A stretch of DNA of 64,000 bases from Mesocentrotus franciscanus (GCA_037976565.1 CP137668.1:36861930-36925929), one strand, 5' to 3'. Positions 24,350 through 37,308 are shown, counted from the stretch's first letter. Made by a program: numbers and translations. The notes: generated from the letters alone by a model not told the origin.

Positions 24350-24402
24350 TCCATGGACTAACCATCAACCGACCTTGCATCCCTATCATCTATAGGTAAG
24401 TT
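24350..24402 (+). promoter_or_regulatory. Composite 3'/5' splice-site motif (ratchet candidate 2)
   Basis: A consensus-like branch point, ACTAAC, ends at 24362. A mixed pyrimidine stretch (CTTGCATCCCTATCATC) follows, then TATAG ending at 24395 and GTAAGT starting at 24396. The distance from branch adenine to AG is about 34 bases, in the normal range. No exon lies between the acceptor and the donor, as expected of a zero-length recursive-splicing exon. It is the best of the three candidates. Confidence 0.35.
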
Positions 24403-25947
24403 TATTTCTTTTTTAATTTATTATTATCAGAACAAGGTATAATATTATGAGTTTTATTGTTGACATGAGGGTTCAGCATGATTAGAAGTCCCAAGTTACC
24501 AAGATGAATGTATAAACTTGTCGGGTTTTTATACCGCTTTAATCTTATATTACATATTTATAAGCAAGTCGCTGTTAAAATTGATAAAGAAAAAAAGTTA
24601 AGCCATATGAGATTATATAAGACCTTCTGTCTGCTTGGGAATATCCCTTTTTTCCAATTACATTTTGTATCTACTGCCAGGGTTTCTTTTTATGCTTTTA
24701 AGCTTTCATGGATATCTGAATATGATTACAATTTATGTATCCATGGGTGTATTTGATCCACATGCTCCTTAGTTATATAAAGGTTTTATTTGAAGGGATT
24801 ATATCCTTTTCTGCTGGATTTATCCAGATTTTATGAATATGTTATATAGTGTGCAAGGTGGTGGTGGGAGTGGACTAAATGAATTAGGTTAAGTCGATTG
24901 GATAGGATGAAATAAAAAGTAAAATACATAGAAAAATATATGGCTAGACAAGGGACAAGAAGTGAGATTAAGAGAGATGGGGCAGAGTTGAATAGAAGAA
25001 AAAAAGAATTACAAAACTGCAGGGCAATGTTACATTGTATTTTCACTGGTGCTGTTACCTGTTTTGTCAGTAGGAAAGAATATATGAATGAAATGAGAGA
25101 TATGATTGTAAACTTAAAAGACTGAATTCAATACTGGATCTACACAGAAACATATCATCATTGCGAAATATGCCTCCCCCTTTTTTAAACATTTCTTATA
25201 GAAATGATAATGGTATAGTTAGATGATATTGAAGTGAGGAATCTTATTTTTGCTTATTTCCTAATGATTGTCTTTGAAACCTTCCCCATACCTTATATTT
25301 TTAACTTATAATTATTTAAAAAAACATATTGTAACAAAAACTATTCAATATTAGAGGCAGGAAATGACTGTAACAAATCTTTTTTATGTCAGTTGCTAAA
25401 TTGGTACAATAGGCCACCAGTAAATCTGAAATACACATAGAATAATATGACAACTGGCACAAGAGAAAGGAACAAAAGATTACATCTTTGTTTATGTTAC
25501 GCAAGAACCTCATACTGAACAATAGAGGTGCTTCAGAGTCGCGGAAAGGTCATGACCATAACTATGGGTTATTGAAGGTCATATATATGTAGGTCCTGTA
25601 GCAAGGGTCAGGCTTTTGTAAGTCATCAGAGCGCGAGAACGTCACCTGGACATTACACACTTGACCGATGGCGAATTGTATGGAGGAGTGGAGGGTTGTC
25701 TAGTGAAAATAAAATTATCCAAACCGCATGGCACCACCCTGGTTTGGACAACTCTGTAATTACGATCGCTCATGACCTCCTCACTGTGTAATTCGGTGGT
25801 GAGAGAGTGTGAGAGATTGAAATCGGCATGCAATCGGCGGGTCACTACCTTCAAAAGTTTACTTGGGCTTGTAGATCTGTGGTCTTTGAGTTTAACATGG
25901 CCAGTATTAATGATGTTTGAGTCCTTATGTTGTATGAAGTGCATTTC
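24403..25947. other. AT-rich noncoding stretch
   Basis: Opposing frames at 24831-25125 and 25642-25984 have no domain signature. I see no gene. Confidence 0.5.
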
Positions 25948-26090
25948 TGGGCCCCATTTAACAAATCTTGTAAACAAGTGCTAAATTCTATGACAAATTT
26001 GCTTTCGGCCAATCAAATGTCATGATTTTAGTAGCTTATAAAGGTATTGTACTTTATTATTGATAACAAGTTTTATGAAACAGGGCCCTG
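25948..26090. mobile_element. GGGCCC-ended MITE, copy 1
   Basis: The ends GGGCCCCATTTAACAAA and TTATGAAACAGGGCCC are imperfect inverted repeats about 140 bp apart. The interior words GACAAAT, CCAATCA and TAGCTTATAA also occur in the element at 52042-52191, so they are one family. Confidence 0.7.
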
Positions 26091-27238
26091 GTTGTGAACA
26101 TCCTGTGGCATATATAGATATTAGATCCATGTTGGAAAAGGGGGGTCTTTATCTCATGTAGATGACAGTTTTTTTTGTGAAGGAATGTTAGGTGTGATAC
26201 ATAGCCCTTCCAAGGGTCGATCAAAATGAATGATGATTTGTAGTTCGATTATTAAATCTTTGGATATCCTTTTAAGCTATCACACTCCATTATTGAACTG
26301 TCCAATCATTTTTTGATCTGCCATTTTCTGTGGTGACTTTTGCTCTCAGTTTACTTCATCAAAGAGAAAGAGCTTTGTTTGCAATTAGTTTTAGGTTAGG
26401 TTTACAATTCATGTTATAATTCAATATAGTGCTAAGTAGAGAGTTGATTTAGAAACTCCTTTAGAGATTTAGAATTTAACTACGAAGCAGTTGTTACCAA
26501 AATGTCATACAATTGCCATCTAATCAAATGCAATTTGTTCAAAAAAACACCACCAAACAAACAAATGATTTCAAAACAATTTTGATTAGAAAATTTCAGC
26601 ATAGCATTGCCCATGTCAACATCCATATATTTCACAACAGTATAATCCAATGCAGTGCACAAAAACGTATTGGAAAGGTAATTCTATTTCAAGTTTAATT
26701 AATTTGAATTGCTTTTCCCCTAATTCTGAATCTACCTATGTTGGTGGTTGTCATATGTACACAGTAGACGGTTCATGAATGCATAAAGGTATGATATTTT
26801 GGTTTGGGTATTATTCTGGGTATTTGATATAAAATTGGATATTGGATTACAAAGATGTACAAGGGGTCATTGTAACAGCAATGACACCCAGGTATTATCT
26901 TGCTGAGGATATTATTTGCAATTTATTACACCTCTACCCACACCAGAAGTTCAAGCATTTCATTTATTCACCCAAGATATTAGAGGGTTTTTTGTGGACC
27001 CTGTATAGTATAGTCTTTAAAGTATCCTTGAATTTGCATTTTCCACATGAAAATAAAAATATTTCACTTGTTTCTTACAACACAATAGCTCAACACTTTT
27101 GTCTTAGTGTATCATTTTTTTTTAAAAGAGATCAAACTCCAGTTACTCATACCCAATTTCATCCACTTTGTTATCGGCACGCTTGCAAATTAGAAATAAG
27201 CATGCATTGTTTGGAAAGACATCACATGACGTCCGCTC
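26091..27238. other. AT-rich noncoding stretch
   Basis: A 141-codon + strand frame at 26842-27267 has no recognisable features, uses AT-rich codons and runs into a hairpin repeat. It is not supportable as a gene. Confidence 0.5.
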
Positions 27239-27300
27239 AGAGCCAGAAGGACATTAACTCCAGATGAAAGTATATGAGTTAACGTCCTACTCTCTCTGAA
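27239..27300. repeat. CCAGAAGG hairpin repeat, copy 4
   Basis: Left arm AGAGCCAGAAGGACATTAAC and right arm GAGTTAACGTCCTACTCTCT pair well, with a spacer of about 15 bases. Confidence 0.75.
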
Positions 27301-27448
27301 CAGAGGATGATGTCCTAACCCCGTCTAATAATCACGGGGTAGATGAATTGAAAATAGCCCCAAAGAATCACGAGAGAAACGTTTATGGTACTGATCATGT
27401 TATGCAAACAGTCTTACCTAAATCTGACACATTCTGGCAGTGTTGTGT
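27301..27448. other. Short spacer
   Basis: Nothing notable between the hairpin and the G-rich run. Confidence 0.5.
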
Positions 27449-27498
27449 GGGAGGGGGAGGGGGGAGGGGGAGGTGAGGGGGAGGTGAGGGGGAGGGGG
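27449..27498 (+). other. Long G-quadruplex-forming run
   Basis: Fifty bases, nearly all G, with single A or short GTGA-type interruptions, giving at least seven runs of three or more G. Any four neighbouring runs satisfy G3+N1-7, so several overlapping quadruplexes are possible. Confidence 0.85.
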
Positions 27499-29612
27499 TC
27501 TACCAGTATGAGGTGAACATGTAGGCTTAATGAGTTCACTCTCACCACAAGATTCTCTCCAATTGAAATTGATGGATGAAACAGAGTGCTAGATGATTGC
27601 TTGTAGAATCATTCATTTGCCTTGTTTACCATATACATGTAAATGGTTTAATGCTCGTCTTTTAGCTTTTCCTCAAGTAAAAGTCTATTTTAAAGATTTG
27701 AAAAAAATAGTTTTCAGAGATTTGTGATAAAATTATTCTACTTTTATTTTTTAAAGAAATGCTTGTATCAAAATTTAAGTGAACATATATCATTGGCAGT
27801 TATCATTCTACCGAAGATTTTGCATTTTTGTATCATTTTGAATATTTTTCACAAGATTGATTGATAATTATTTTGACATGATTCGTAGTTTGATTCTGTC
27901 GGCTTTCATTTCAAATGGTTGTATCTTATGATGAACTATATTACTTGAAATATTTATGGACATTTAGTTAGCAAGACTTTATGAGAGGGGACAATTGTAT
28001 TCAACTTATTTTGATGATTTTATGGTTACACATACCATAGTATGAACATCATTCTTCTTATTATTTTTTTGAATGTTAACATAAATTATCCCTTACCAAG
28101 GTTCAATAGATATATTTTTCTCCTGACTTCCATGACATAACAAATTGATCATGAACAATAAAACTACTTTCAGAAAAATGTCAAAAATTTAGATATCTTT
28201 AAAGATCTTGTTACATACACATTAATGCATTTGTTGCTCGTGATGAAGCTAATTAATGTAACTGTATCCATCAATTTGTGTGAACCAAGAAAGAAAAGGC
28301 TTGGGTGGATTTGAGTGCTCGATGGATAAAAACCGTTATCGTTTGGATGAAGAAAGTTTACTGACATTATGGATATTCTTCCCCCCCCCCCACCCTTATC
28401 AATCTGTGAGTGTCCAAAGCATGTACATGGTTAATTCAAGCAAGGACATAAATATGAAATTCTATAAATAGTTTAAAATTATTTTTTCCTGGGTGGGCAT
28501 ACCATATGTTGTTTTCCAGCAAAGTATTCCAAGCCATATGATATTGTTCACACCCGTGTTTATGCTATTCATTATTGTTTTCCCTGCGTTTTAGTTACAA
28601 CCATAGCCAGATACATGTTAATGGTCATTTCAAGGCCCATTAACATTTTGAAATGATTTATTTATATATATGCTCCATTCATCACATTTTCAAGATGGAT
28701 TTACAGAGAGGGAGAGAGAGGAGGGGGGGGGATATGAAAATAGGTTCTTTGGAAGAGGAGAGAGATGGAAAAAGAGGGAGAGGAGCTTGTAAATTGAGGG
28801 GGACCAGGCATTGTTCATTCCTTGGCAAATATCATTTACCTGCAATGATGTTACCATGGCAACAATGTCGTGGACGTTATCACCTCCACCTATCAAGATG
28901 GTTAAGAGTGGTGTAACTGAAAAGAGACGATGATCAAATGTCACAATGTTGATCTGAATGATTCATCAGGAGGAAAAATGAAATATGAAGAGCGCTAAGC
29001 GTGTTGATGTTTTCAGGTCAAGAATTAGTGATTCGAGACGCCATTTTGCCGTCATTTTCTGTGTCTCTGGAAAGATTATGTTTCGTAAGATTTTATTTAA
29101 GGAGAGGCAGGGGCTTTCACCTCGACCTGCCCCCCCCCCTCCCTTTTCAATTCACACCATAGGGACTCTGACCTTAAATGCCCCCTCCTCGCTCTCCTTC
29201 AATTTATGTTAGCCTGGAATAATAAGAGAAAATCAATTTACTTTGCCCATTTTGCCACGCATGCCAATATAGGCCTAAACCATTTGCAACACAACTTCTC
29301 TACCTCTGTAAAATGTGTTGTGCATACACATTGGTTTTTCATACTGGCAACAGACGTTCTCCTATTCCCTATCATTTGGCGCCATAAATTTCGGACAGCT
29401 TTGAGAATGATGTGAATATAAGGTTAAAATGATACACATTTGTATTGATAGAAAAGAAATGATATAATATGAACTTGGGTATGAACTGTGTTAGTCAAAG
29501 TGCAGTTAGTATGAGCAATATGATGCCTTATACTGCTTAACATACTGCGTGACTGAAATCCTGTGTGGACCATTCTCTTCACACATTAGCTGTAGCCTTT
29601 GGCGGGACTGTT
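27499..29612. other. AT-rich noncoding stretch with homopolymers
   Basis: It contains a C-run at 28381-28391, a purine-rich (GA/GGA) patch at about 28700-28800 and a C9 run near 29130. Short frames only. I see no gene. Confidence 0.5.
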
Positions 29613-29674
29613 TAGAACCAGAAAGTCATTAACTCATAAGCTTACATAAAGTTAACACCCTTCTGGCTCTCACC
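29613..29674. repeat. CCAGAAGG hairpin repeat, copy 5
   Basis: Left arm AGAACCAGAAAGTCATTAAC and right arm AGTTAACACCCTTCTGGCTC. The right arm matches the family consensus closely and the left has drifted. Confidence 0.75.
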
Positions 29675-31796
29675 CGATGATATTACATTTGAGAACTCCA
29701 TTTTTTAATAAATCTTCTAACTCAAATAAACGGGGGCCTTAGCTTAGCTGCGACTGGTGTTGAAGTTCGAGCAGGTGTTTTACGCCATCCAGTGGTCTAT
29801 TTCATAAATAGGTACACTAAAGTGCCTGCCCTAGATAGGTTTGGCTGTGTCCCTAAAGTACAAACAATTACCTCGTAGAATTTAACATGTGGGACTGTTA
29901 CCTCACTATCACCCATGATCTCTGCTGTGAGTTATGTCCCTTTGCTGTTTGTTTACCTTTCTGTTTGTATTAATTGATTTTTGCTACCAGTTCCTTAAAT
30001 ATATATCCAAGCACTCTCCCATAGACTCATAGGTGTCCCTAAAATACATGTAACTGACACAATTGAATGATTGATGGAGACTGATTTGATACAAATTTAG
30101 AAATTGATTTCTCTCCCCATTTTTTTCTTCTTCTTCAAAAGTGCATTGATTATGTTGATATTGCATGGTCAGAAGTGGGGCACGTTAGGTCATTGAGCTT
30201 CCATTTTGCTAAGATGATTTAATTTTTAACAAAAATTTCGGTCCATGCCACATTTTGCTTGATGATATTTCACAATACATGTTTCCAAATTCATGCCTTC
30301 TAAGTTGGCATTTCACAAATTTACAAATCTAAATAATTTTGATTTAATGTTATGAAATGGTCAAATGGAAATATTGTTTGTTTAATTTCATGTATTGTGG
30401 TTTCAGTAAAGTCACATATTTGGCACTCTTTCAAGTTTCCCCCTCAATTTAAACTCTACTTTCTGTGTAGGAAATGATTGAGATGATGTGATGTCCATCT
30501 ACCAATGTAGTTGGTCGTAAAACTTGAGGTCATATTATCAACAGAAAAGACAGAATGTTCCTGAAAGGTGTTTATAAGAAGGGTCTTATTTCCTCTCCCT
30601 GCAGCATTTTGTCCCTACCCTGTTCATCTTTCTTAGAAGGAGAGAATGGGAGAGGGTGAATGTTATTGCTGTAAGAATAACAGACATGCAACTGAGCAAA
30701 CAAGACCCTGTCCAGCTAAAGAAGATATAAATGGCAGAAGAAGAGAAAGAGAGAGAGAGAGAATGGGGGATGATGCCTATAGATTGAAAGACAGCTGAAT
30801 TTGTCTTGGCATTCTTTACAATTTAACCCCCTCCCTCCTCTCCCTCATGCTCTCTACCCCCTTTCCCCTTTCTCTTTCTCCCTCTCTCTTTCTCTTCCTC
30901 CCTCTCTCTCCTGCTTTCATTGAATAAGACAGGTACATCTATTTGTGCACAAAGTGAGATGCCATATAGCCTATGCATACATTCCAATTATGAGCAGAAA
31001 ATCGGGCATCTTGTTTAAACTTCCAGCCATGGACAACATGAAAAAAAGAAGTACATCTTTGTCAGCGTCAGGAAAAGAAACAAATATTAGTTCTAAATTC
31101 TATTCACAAATTATCAAAACGTGGTCTTTGTCAGTTTATGTGATGCTCAATGTAGACTCCCAAAGTAGATATAAGAGAGGAAAAATAACATTTCTCTTGC
31201 TGCACCTGTCATGAAAGAAAAATACTTTGTTTACTGCTTGCATATTTTCATGAATTATAGAAATCCGATGATTTTTTTTTAATGATAAAGTATTGATGTC
31301 CCTTGGTCAAAGAAATTCAATTTAGGAAGAATTGTTTGCGCCATCTGTCTTCTTCTTGTATTGTTCCTTTGTTATTTATAAAATTTTGGTTGATATGGAA
31401 TGTAATTAGTTAACTTGAATCATGATTTGAGTAATCACAGTCCACTGTTGAAAGAATATTTCTGATGTACAGTGGTCTGGTTTACATAGTGTTCCATTTG
31501 GTACATATCCGAGAATGGTTCCGTCGTGAAAACTGGGTCCTTGAAGAAGACCGGTTCATTCACCAACATACGTATGGAAGCATAATTCAATCAATTAGGA
31601 TGCTATTCCAATGTGAAGTTGAAAGAAGAGGTAGAAGGGAGAATAATATATACAAATGTAGAGTTATGCCATTTACCCAGAGCTTACTGAAAATAGATTT
31701 GACTCCCTGCCTGCCAGGAGATGAAGATAAATACCAATGCCCATCATGGCTCTTTTGGGAAGGACCTTCCTTAGGGAGTAGCCCATTTTATCTGCT
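29675..31796. other. AT-rich noncoding stretch
   Basis: It contains a GAGA run near 30745 and a C/T-rich patch at 30825-30910. The 123-codon frame at 31465-31836 ends inside a hairpin repeat and lacks motifs. I see no gene. Confidence 0.5.
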
Positions 31797-31863
31797 CAGG
31801 ACAAGAAGGACTTTAACTGACGGCACTTTCAACTGAATTAATGCCATTCTGGCTCTCAGCAGA
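31797..31863. repeat. CCAGAAGG hairpin repeat, copy 6
   Basis: Left arm GACAAGAAGGACTTTAACTG and right arm ATTAATGCCATTCTGGCTCT, ending in CAGCAGACT like the consensus. Confidence 0.7.
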
Positions 31864-32373
31864 CTATTTACAGAAATGAAATTGTGTCAGGTTAATTTTG
31901 CATCATGTGAATTTTGTATATCCTCAATCAATATTTTTTCAAATAAAAATCATTGTTTGAGGCCAGTTTGTATGAAAAATGGAACCTATATTTTCCTGTT
32001 TCTAGTTCTATCGTTATCACCATTGTGGGCAAATAATTCCTAAGCAAATTTATTGTTGAATATTATCCATAGCAGTGGCTATTCTCTACTCATCATGATG
32101 GTTGCTTCTCTGATTTTGTGTCACTTCAAAGAAAAGCAAATGACATGAACATTTCTCCAAGTAAATGCATGATCGACACTTTAAGATTTCCAAGAATAAA
32201 TTTAGGCAAGGAGCGATGCTCAAATGATACTTCCATATGCTGAACCTTGCATTGCCACCAAATGTCTAAAAAAATCTCCAATTTCAATTTACCGTACTCT
32301 TTTCTTTTTTTCTACACATGATGCTGCAAGATATTCTCGCAAATCCATTTTCCAAAATGTTGACTGCAAGAGC
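31864..32373. other. AT-rich noncoding stretch
   Basis: I see nothing beyond AT-rich sequence. Confidence 0.5.
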
Positions 32374-32455
32374 AATTATTTGATTATGTTATTAAATCTG
32401 TGACATTGATTCTATGAAGCAACACATAAGCAGACAGATTTCTAATTAGCAAATG
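32374..32455 (+). repeat. Direct repeat, copy 1
   Basis: About 80 bases repeated at 32773-32854, about 400 bases downstream in the same orientation. Shared words include ATGAAGCAACACATAAGCAG and TTAGCAAATG. The two differ at only a few positions. No palindromic ends, so a local duplication is likelier than two insertions. Confidence 0.8.
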
Positions 32456-32772
32456 ATTTCAGCAGATTAACTATTTAAAAAAAACTAGGTCAAGTTGACA
32501 CTACACTGAATGTTATTTCAGTAAAGTCACAGATGTTATAACGTCTGAATGGGTTATCCTATATCTTTGAATGTCGCATATAACTTTGAAGTGATATGGA
32601 ATATGAATTATGAATTTATCACTTGTATGAGGAAGATATTATTTTCTGTTTAGAATGATGAACAGTTTTTTCAGTTCACTTTCAATGATATTTACAGGAA
32701 TCGATTTATCACATGCTTTCATCATTCAAATGGAATATAACAAAATAAGACTATTGCCTTTTGGAATGATGT
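32456..32772. other. Spacer between direct repeats
   Basis: AT-rich sequence with no gene or further repetition that I can see. Confidence 0.5.
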
Positions 32773-32854
32773 CATTATTTGACTATGTTATTAAATCTGT
32801 GACCTTGATTCTATGAAGCAACACATAAGCAGACAGATTTGAAATTAGCAAATG
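32773..32854 (+). repeat. Direct repeat, copy 2
   Basis: Partner of 32374-32455, starting CATTATTTGACTATGTTATT. The match ends sharply on the right at GCAAATG. Confidence 0.8.
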
Positions 32855-34805
32855 TCAAAATAATGAATGTAAAAGATTCATTATGAATAGACATAGAGTT
32901 TCTTTGTCTTTGCATTATGTGATATATTCTAAATTAAATCCAAAATATAGAAATGGTGGGTGAAATCTGTTTATTTATGACACACTCTTCTTCCCTGAAA
33001 GTGTTATCTGAAGTAGATGTAAACTAATCCTTTTTAAAAAGATTTTGCACTGCTATTGTTTTCTTTACACAACTTTTACATCTGTCATGAAGCTTTCCTG
33101 TTGTGAATACCAAAGTGTATTATTAAGATGGATTTTATATAAAAAGAAATGTATTTCAGGTACTTAATAAGACATAACTACTATCAATTTCAGTCACTTT
33201 AGCATACACGCCAACCTTCTCTTCTCTCCAAACAAAAGATAAACATCCTGAGCAGTTTTGTATAATATGTTGAAAGATTATCGCATTATGTAGAGCTATG
33301 AAATCTTGTGAGAATTTTTGTGTGGGAATTCCCCTTTTATAGTCTATTTATACCTGATGAATTACACAAAGCCTATCGTATTATAGGTGATTTGCCAAAG
33401 TTATTCAACAATTACATTTATTTCAAAAAGGTAATGGCTATTTTGCTCACAATTTTCAATGTGTAAAGGGTTTAAATAAATGAAATATATAAGGAAAACG
33501 AGAGACACCCAGTTCAGTATCTATGTAAAGAATGAACCATTTCAAAGATAAACTAGCTTTTGTAAAACCGGAAACTTTGGGGACATGAAACTTTGTGAGT
33601 TGTTAATGACCATTGTTTTGGTGGCAAGAAGCTGTATTGAATTATGTAAAGCTTATGTTGCATAACCAAATCTTCTGTAATTTGAAACTTTTAAGAATCT
33701 TTATCACTAACTCAATTCGCAGAAGTTACCTGCATGCAAAAGTTTCTTTTTTTACATTTATATGTCATATGATTCTTGGCAGCTAAAGGGTTAAAATTGA
33801 ATAACACTCACGAGGGAGATGAAGTTTAGATTGATATAGCTTAACAAATAATATCACTTTACTTTCAATGAGGCTTGCAGTTCGACAATCATATTGCCCA
33901 GCCTACTTCATCAGGATAGATAGATATTTCTTTAGTACAGTACCCGAGATCGTAAGTGCTATTTTGAAGCTGAAATGAACCCTTCAGATGATAGCTTACA
34001 TTATCTATGACACTGCCAACACTGACTATGTCATGATCTCTTGACTACATCCATGAAATATTCATCGTGTAGACCCCCACCCCTAGCTTTTTATGTCTGC
34101 TAACGACTGTGATGTTGGTTTAAATTTCCGTGCTTAATGGACCCTAGAAAGAGACAAGTTTGCTTCATGAGCGTGGGGAGTTTCCATACAGCTCTGGTCA
34201 TTATTATTTCATAGAGGAAAGGATACACATTAGTTCTCTATGTGGAGAAAAATTATTTTATATTTTACTCCCTATTTTCCAATAAAGTTGGTTTGTTCAA
34301 AGTAAATTGTGGCAATAACAATGCAGGCATCACACATGTCACAAGAAAACTGTTAAAGACAGAGGAGAGATTACATATCAATTTTCTTGTCTCGTCTCTT
34401 GTTTTAGTTTGTTTGGTTGGTTGGTTGGTTGGTTGGGATTTTTTGTTCTAGGGGGAGCTTAATTATTGGTTAAGGTTCATTTAAATCAAAAGTCCTATAT
34501 TTGTTTGTTTGCTTCTTTGTTTATTTGTTTATTTTGTGGGGGTTTTCAAAGACAATATTTGATTCTGCGAAGATCCTGATCATCTTCATCAGGATAAAGA
34601 TAATAAATTATGAAATAAAAAATCTTTATTTTGAAGAAATCTTCATATACATCACAACATCATCTGTAGTTAAATATCCATCTAGCTGCACAGGTGTTAT
34701 TGTGTGTTCATATAGGGAAAATAAACAGTGTTTCTAACCAACATAAGCAAGCTCAAATATCAATTATCATGAAATGTTAGACATGGAGAGAAGTTTGTGG
34801 TTTCT
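32855..34805. other. AT-rich noncoding stretch
   Basis: It contains a (TTGG)n run at 34410-34436 and TTTG-rich sequence at 34500-34535. A TTAA followed by piggyBac-like sequence on the minus strand near 33787-33795 has no partner end. I see no gene. Confidence 0.5.
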
Positions 34806-35270
34806 TGACCTAGATAATTGGAAGAGACGGAGATGGGAGAGGTAGAGGCAGAAAAGAGGGGTAGAAAAGAAATATAGTAAGAAATACAAGTAAATAACAA
34901 AAAAGGGGAATGGTGAGACAGATAGTGGATGGATAGTGACCAGGAGATAGAATAACCATATTAAATGAAATATATACATGAGGATAGATATAAGGAAATA
35001 GAAGACAAGAAAAAAATAAAAAAGTGAAATGTATGAGGAAAAATGAATAAAGGAACAAATAATGGATGACAAAAAAAATGCACAAATTGAATAGACAGAG
35101 AGAGAGAAAGAAAGAGAGGGGGAAGAGAAAGAGAGAGAGAGAGAGGGGGGAAGAATGAAAGAGATAGATAGGGGAGACTGACATTATTGGCCAAGGAAGA
35201 CGAGACAAGGAGAAAAAGAAATCAAGAGAGATAGATAAAAAGAGAAATATCAGATGGATTAATTAAAGAA
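34806..35270. other. Long purine-biased tract
   Basis: The + strand is strongly purine-biased over more than 450 bases (AGAGA, GGAAA, AAATA), densest at 35095-35170. Three minus-strand frames (77-132 codons) translate as Ser/Leu/Phe/Pro and result from CT-rich codons without stops. Not a gene. Confidence 0.7.
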
Positions 35271-36748
35271 GAAGACAATTTACTTTTCAATATCATAAGA
35301 AGGTTTAGGATTCAAGACAGTTTTTAGGAAGTGTAAAAATTACTTGTTTTACCCTGGAAACTCATTTTTATTTACATCAGAACTCTGAAGCTTTCTAAAG
35401 TTGTATCACTTCCTATTTTCCGCTGATAAAAGGTGACCAAGATCTTTAAAAAGTTCACCCTGGAAAAGATGTCGCTATAAAAACAGGGATAATTGCTGTA
35501 TTTTTCATTTGATAGACAATGAATTTGAATCGCTATAGAAGCAATAAAAGGCGCCTTTACCTTTATTACTTGCATTTGTTCTTTAATTTTGTATTGTCTT
35601 CAATTTTATATTTAGCTTGTTTGTTCTTGTTCTAAAGAAATATAAATGCTTTAAACCTTTTTTCTGTCTTAACAGGGACTATTCTCCTTTTTTCTTGTCT
35701 AATGCAATCCTCGTATTTCTTGGTTTATGGAAGACGATAAATAGCAAGGGCAACCATAAATATTGAGGCTTTCACTCTTTTACAAATTTATTTACTTGCC
35801 TTCCTTCCTGTTTCAAATTTTCCCTTCTCTTTTTTTTTGGTATTTTTTTTACAGAATAAAAACCTGTTTGATTAGAATAAAAACTGGTATTAACTGTGAG
35901 GTTTGGAACCTCATTGCATTATTTCATTTTTTTTTTCTTAGGATAATGAAGGGTTTGAAGAAGAAAACCCATTCATATTCTATATTATGTAATTATATGC
36001 TCAAACTTCATGCAATTCAGTCCTTCTGTTGACTCCGTATCGATAAGTATGTAGTCAAATTCTAGTTGTTTGTTTTGTAGGCCACAATGATGAGCAAGAA
36101 TGCCTGTTTGGGGTCATGAACTAAATTGTTTTAAGAACCATTGGTATAGTGGGAGAAATCTTTCCTTTTCTTTCCCTTCACTTCTCTTTCGTTTGAAATT
36201 TGTTTCTCAAAATTCTCTATCCTTCTTGGTTAGTAGAATGATAATTATCTTTCCTTTTGTAATTCTTTACCTATTTCCTCTCACTGTGATATTGGATACT
36301 GTTGTTGACATGAATATTTTTTAAACTCACCTCACTTAATATAGTTTAAAAAATATTTGTTTTTATTGATTCAAGCTGTTTGTCATTGTTCAGTCTCTCT
36401 CAAACTCTGTTTTTCTCCATCATGTCCTTAACTTCCCTTTTCCAATCTTCACAAAGAAACAAGAATAGCTTGATGAGCTACACCAAGCAATCGTCTTCAT
36501 GAATGCGAGCAGAATGTGAAATGCTTGAATTCGCTCTGGGATCAAGCCGTCCACCACGACATGGCCTCCTAACTTTAATTTAAACGAGGCACAGGACTTG
36601 ACGAAGAAATGCAGAAAGACACAAAGGGGAAAAGGGGTGAAGACAATTCACAGCGCTAAGACAATTTAGTTGCTTTGCCAATTTATATTGCTTTTGCTAG
36701 TCGTATAGGGAAAACGGAGATTGAATGACTCCAGAATCATTTTGTATG
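35271..36748. other. AT-rich noncoding stretch
   Basis: T-rich + strand with short frames of Phe/Leu/Ser. I see no gene. Confidence 0.5.
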
Positions 36749-36820
36749 CTGATAGTCAGAAGGACGTTTGCTTTATGTAAAATGATAGGAGTTAAGATCC
36801 TTACGGCACTCAGCAGAGGA
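36749..36820. repeat. CCAGAAGG hairpin repeat, copy 7
   Basis: Left arm CTGATAGTCAGAAGGACGTT and right arm GAGTTAAGATCCTTACGGCA, ending CTCAGCAGAGGA. This copy is strongly drifted but the outer CTGA...TCAG pairing remains. Confidence 0.6.
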
Positions 36821-37308
36821 TTCGACAATTCTGGTCGCTGGCTTCGAGGGTATTTGTGGTCAATTCATAGTCGATGTGCTTTATAATGGATGGTCCTACT
36901 AAAGCAGTGTTTTCAGGGGGAAGTTGAAATATGATGATTTTTTTTCCAATGGGAAATTAGTTGGCCTTCAGGCAGAGCCATGGTCATCATGTTTGTCATT
37001 ATTAGATTTTTCTATATTCCATTTCTTGTTACCGGTATCTCGCTCTCTCTCTCTCTCTCTCTCTCTCATTATTTGACTTTATTGTTTGGTATATCTGTAC
37101 TTCACTGCTTCCTCTCTTATATTCTCTCTGTTGTTCTTTTACTCCTCCCGTATCTCCCTCTCCCCTTTCTCTCTCTCTCACACATATTTTTTGTCAGATA
37201 TTATTTCCTTTATTTTCTTGACCCCGCTTTCTTCATTGTATGCCGCCATTTATCTGTTTTTATGATAGGAAAGGAATTAATATTATATTGTATTATTACA
37301 TATTACTA
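36821..37308. other. Noncoding stretch with (CT)n microsatellite
   Basis: There is a (CT)n run at 37041-37068 and a second C/T-rich patch to 37182. The 109-codon frame at 36980-37309 is driven by these. Confidence 0.6.

Noticed and set aside
26842..27267. 141-codon + strand frame
   Set aside because: AT-rich codons, no domain, no splice context, and it ends inside a hairpin repeat.
33780..33800. Isolated TTAA with a piggyBac-like terminus on the minus strand (also near 41363 on the + strand)
   Set aside because: No matching partner end at a plausible distance, so chance is as likely.
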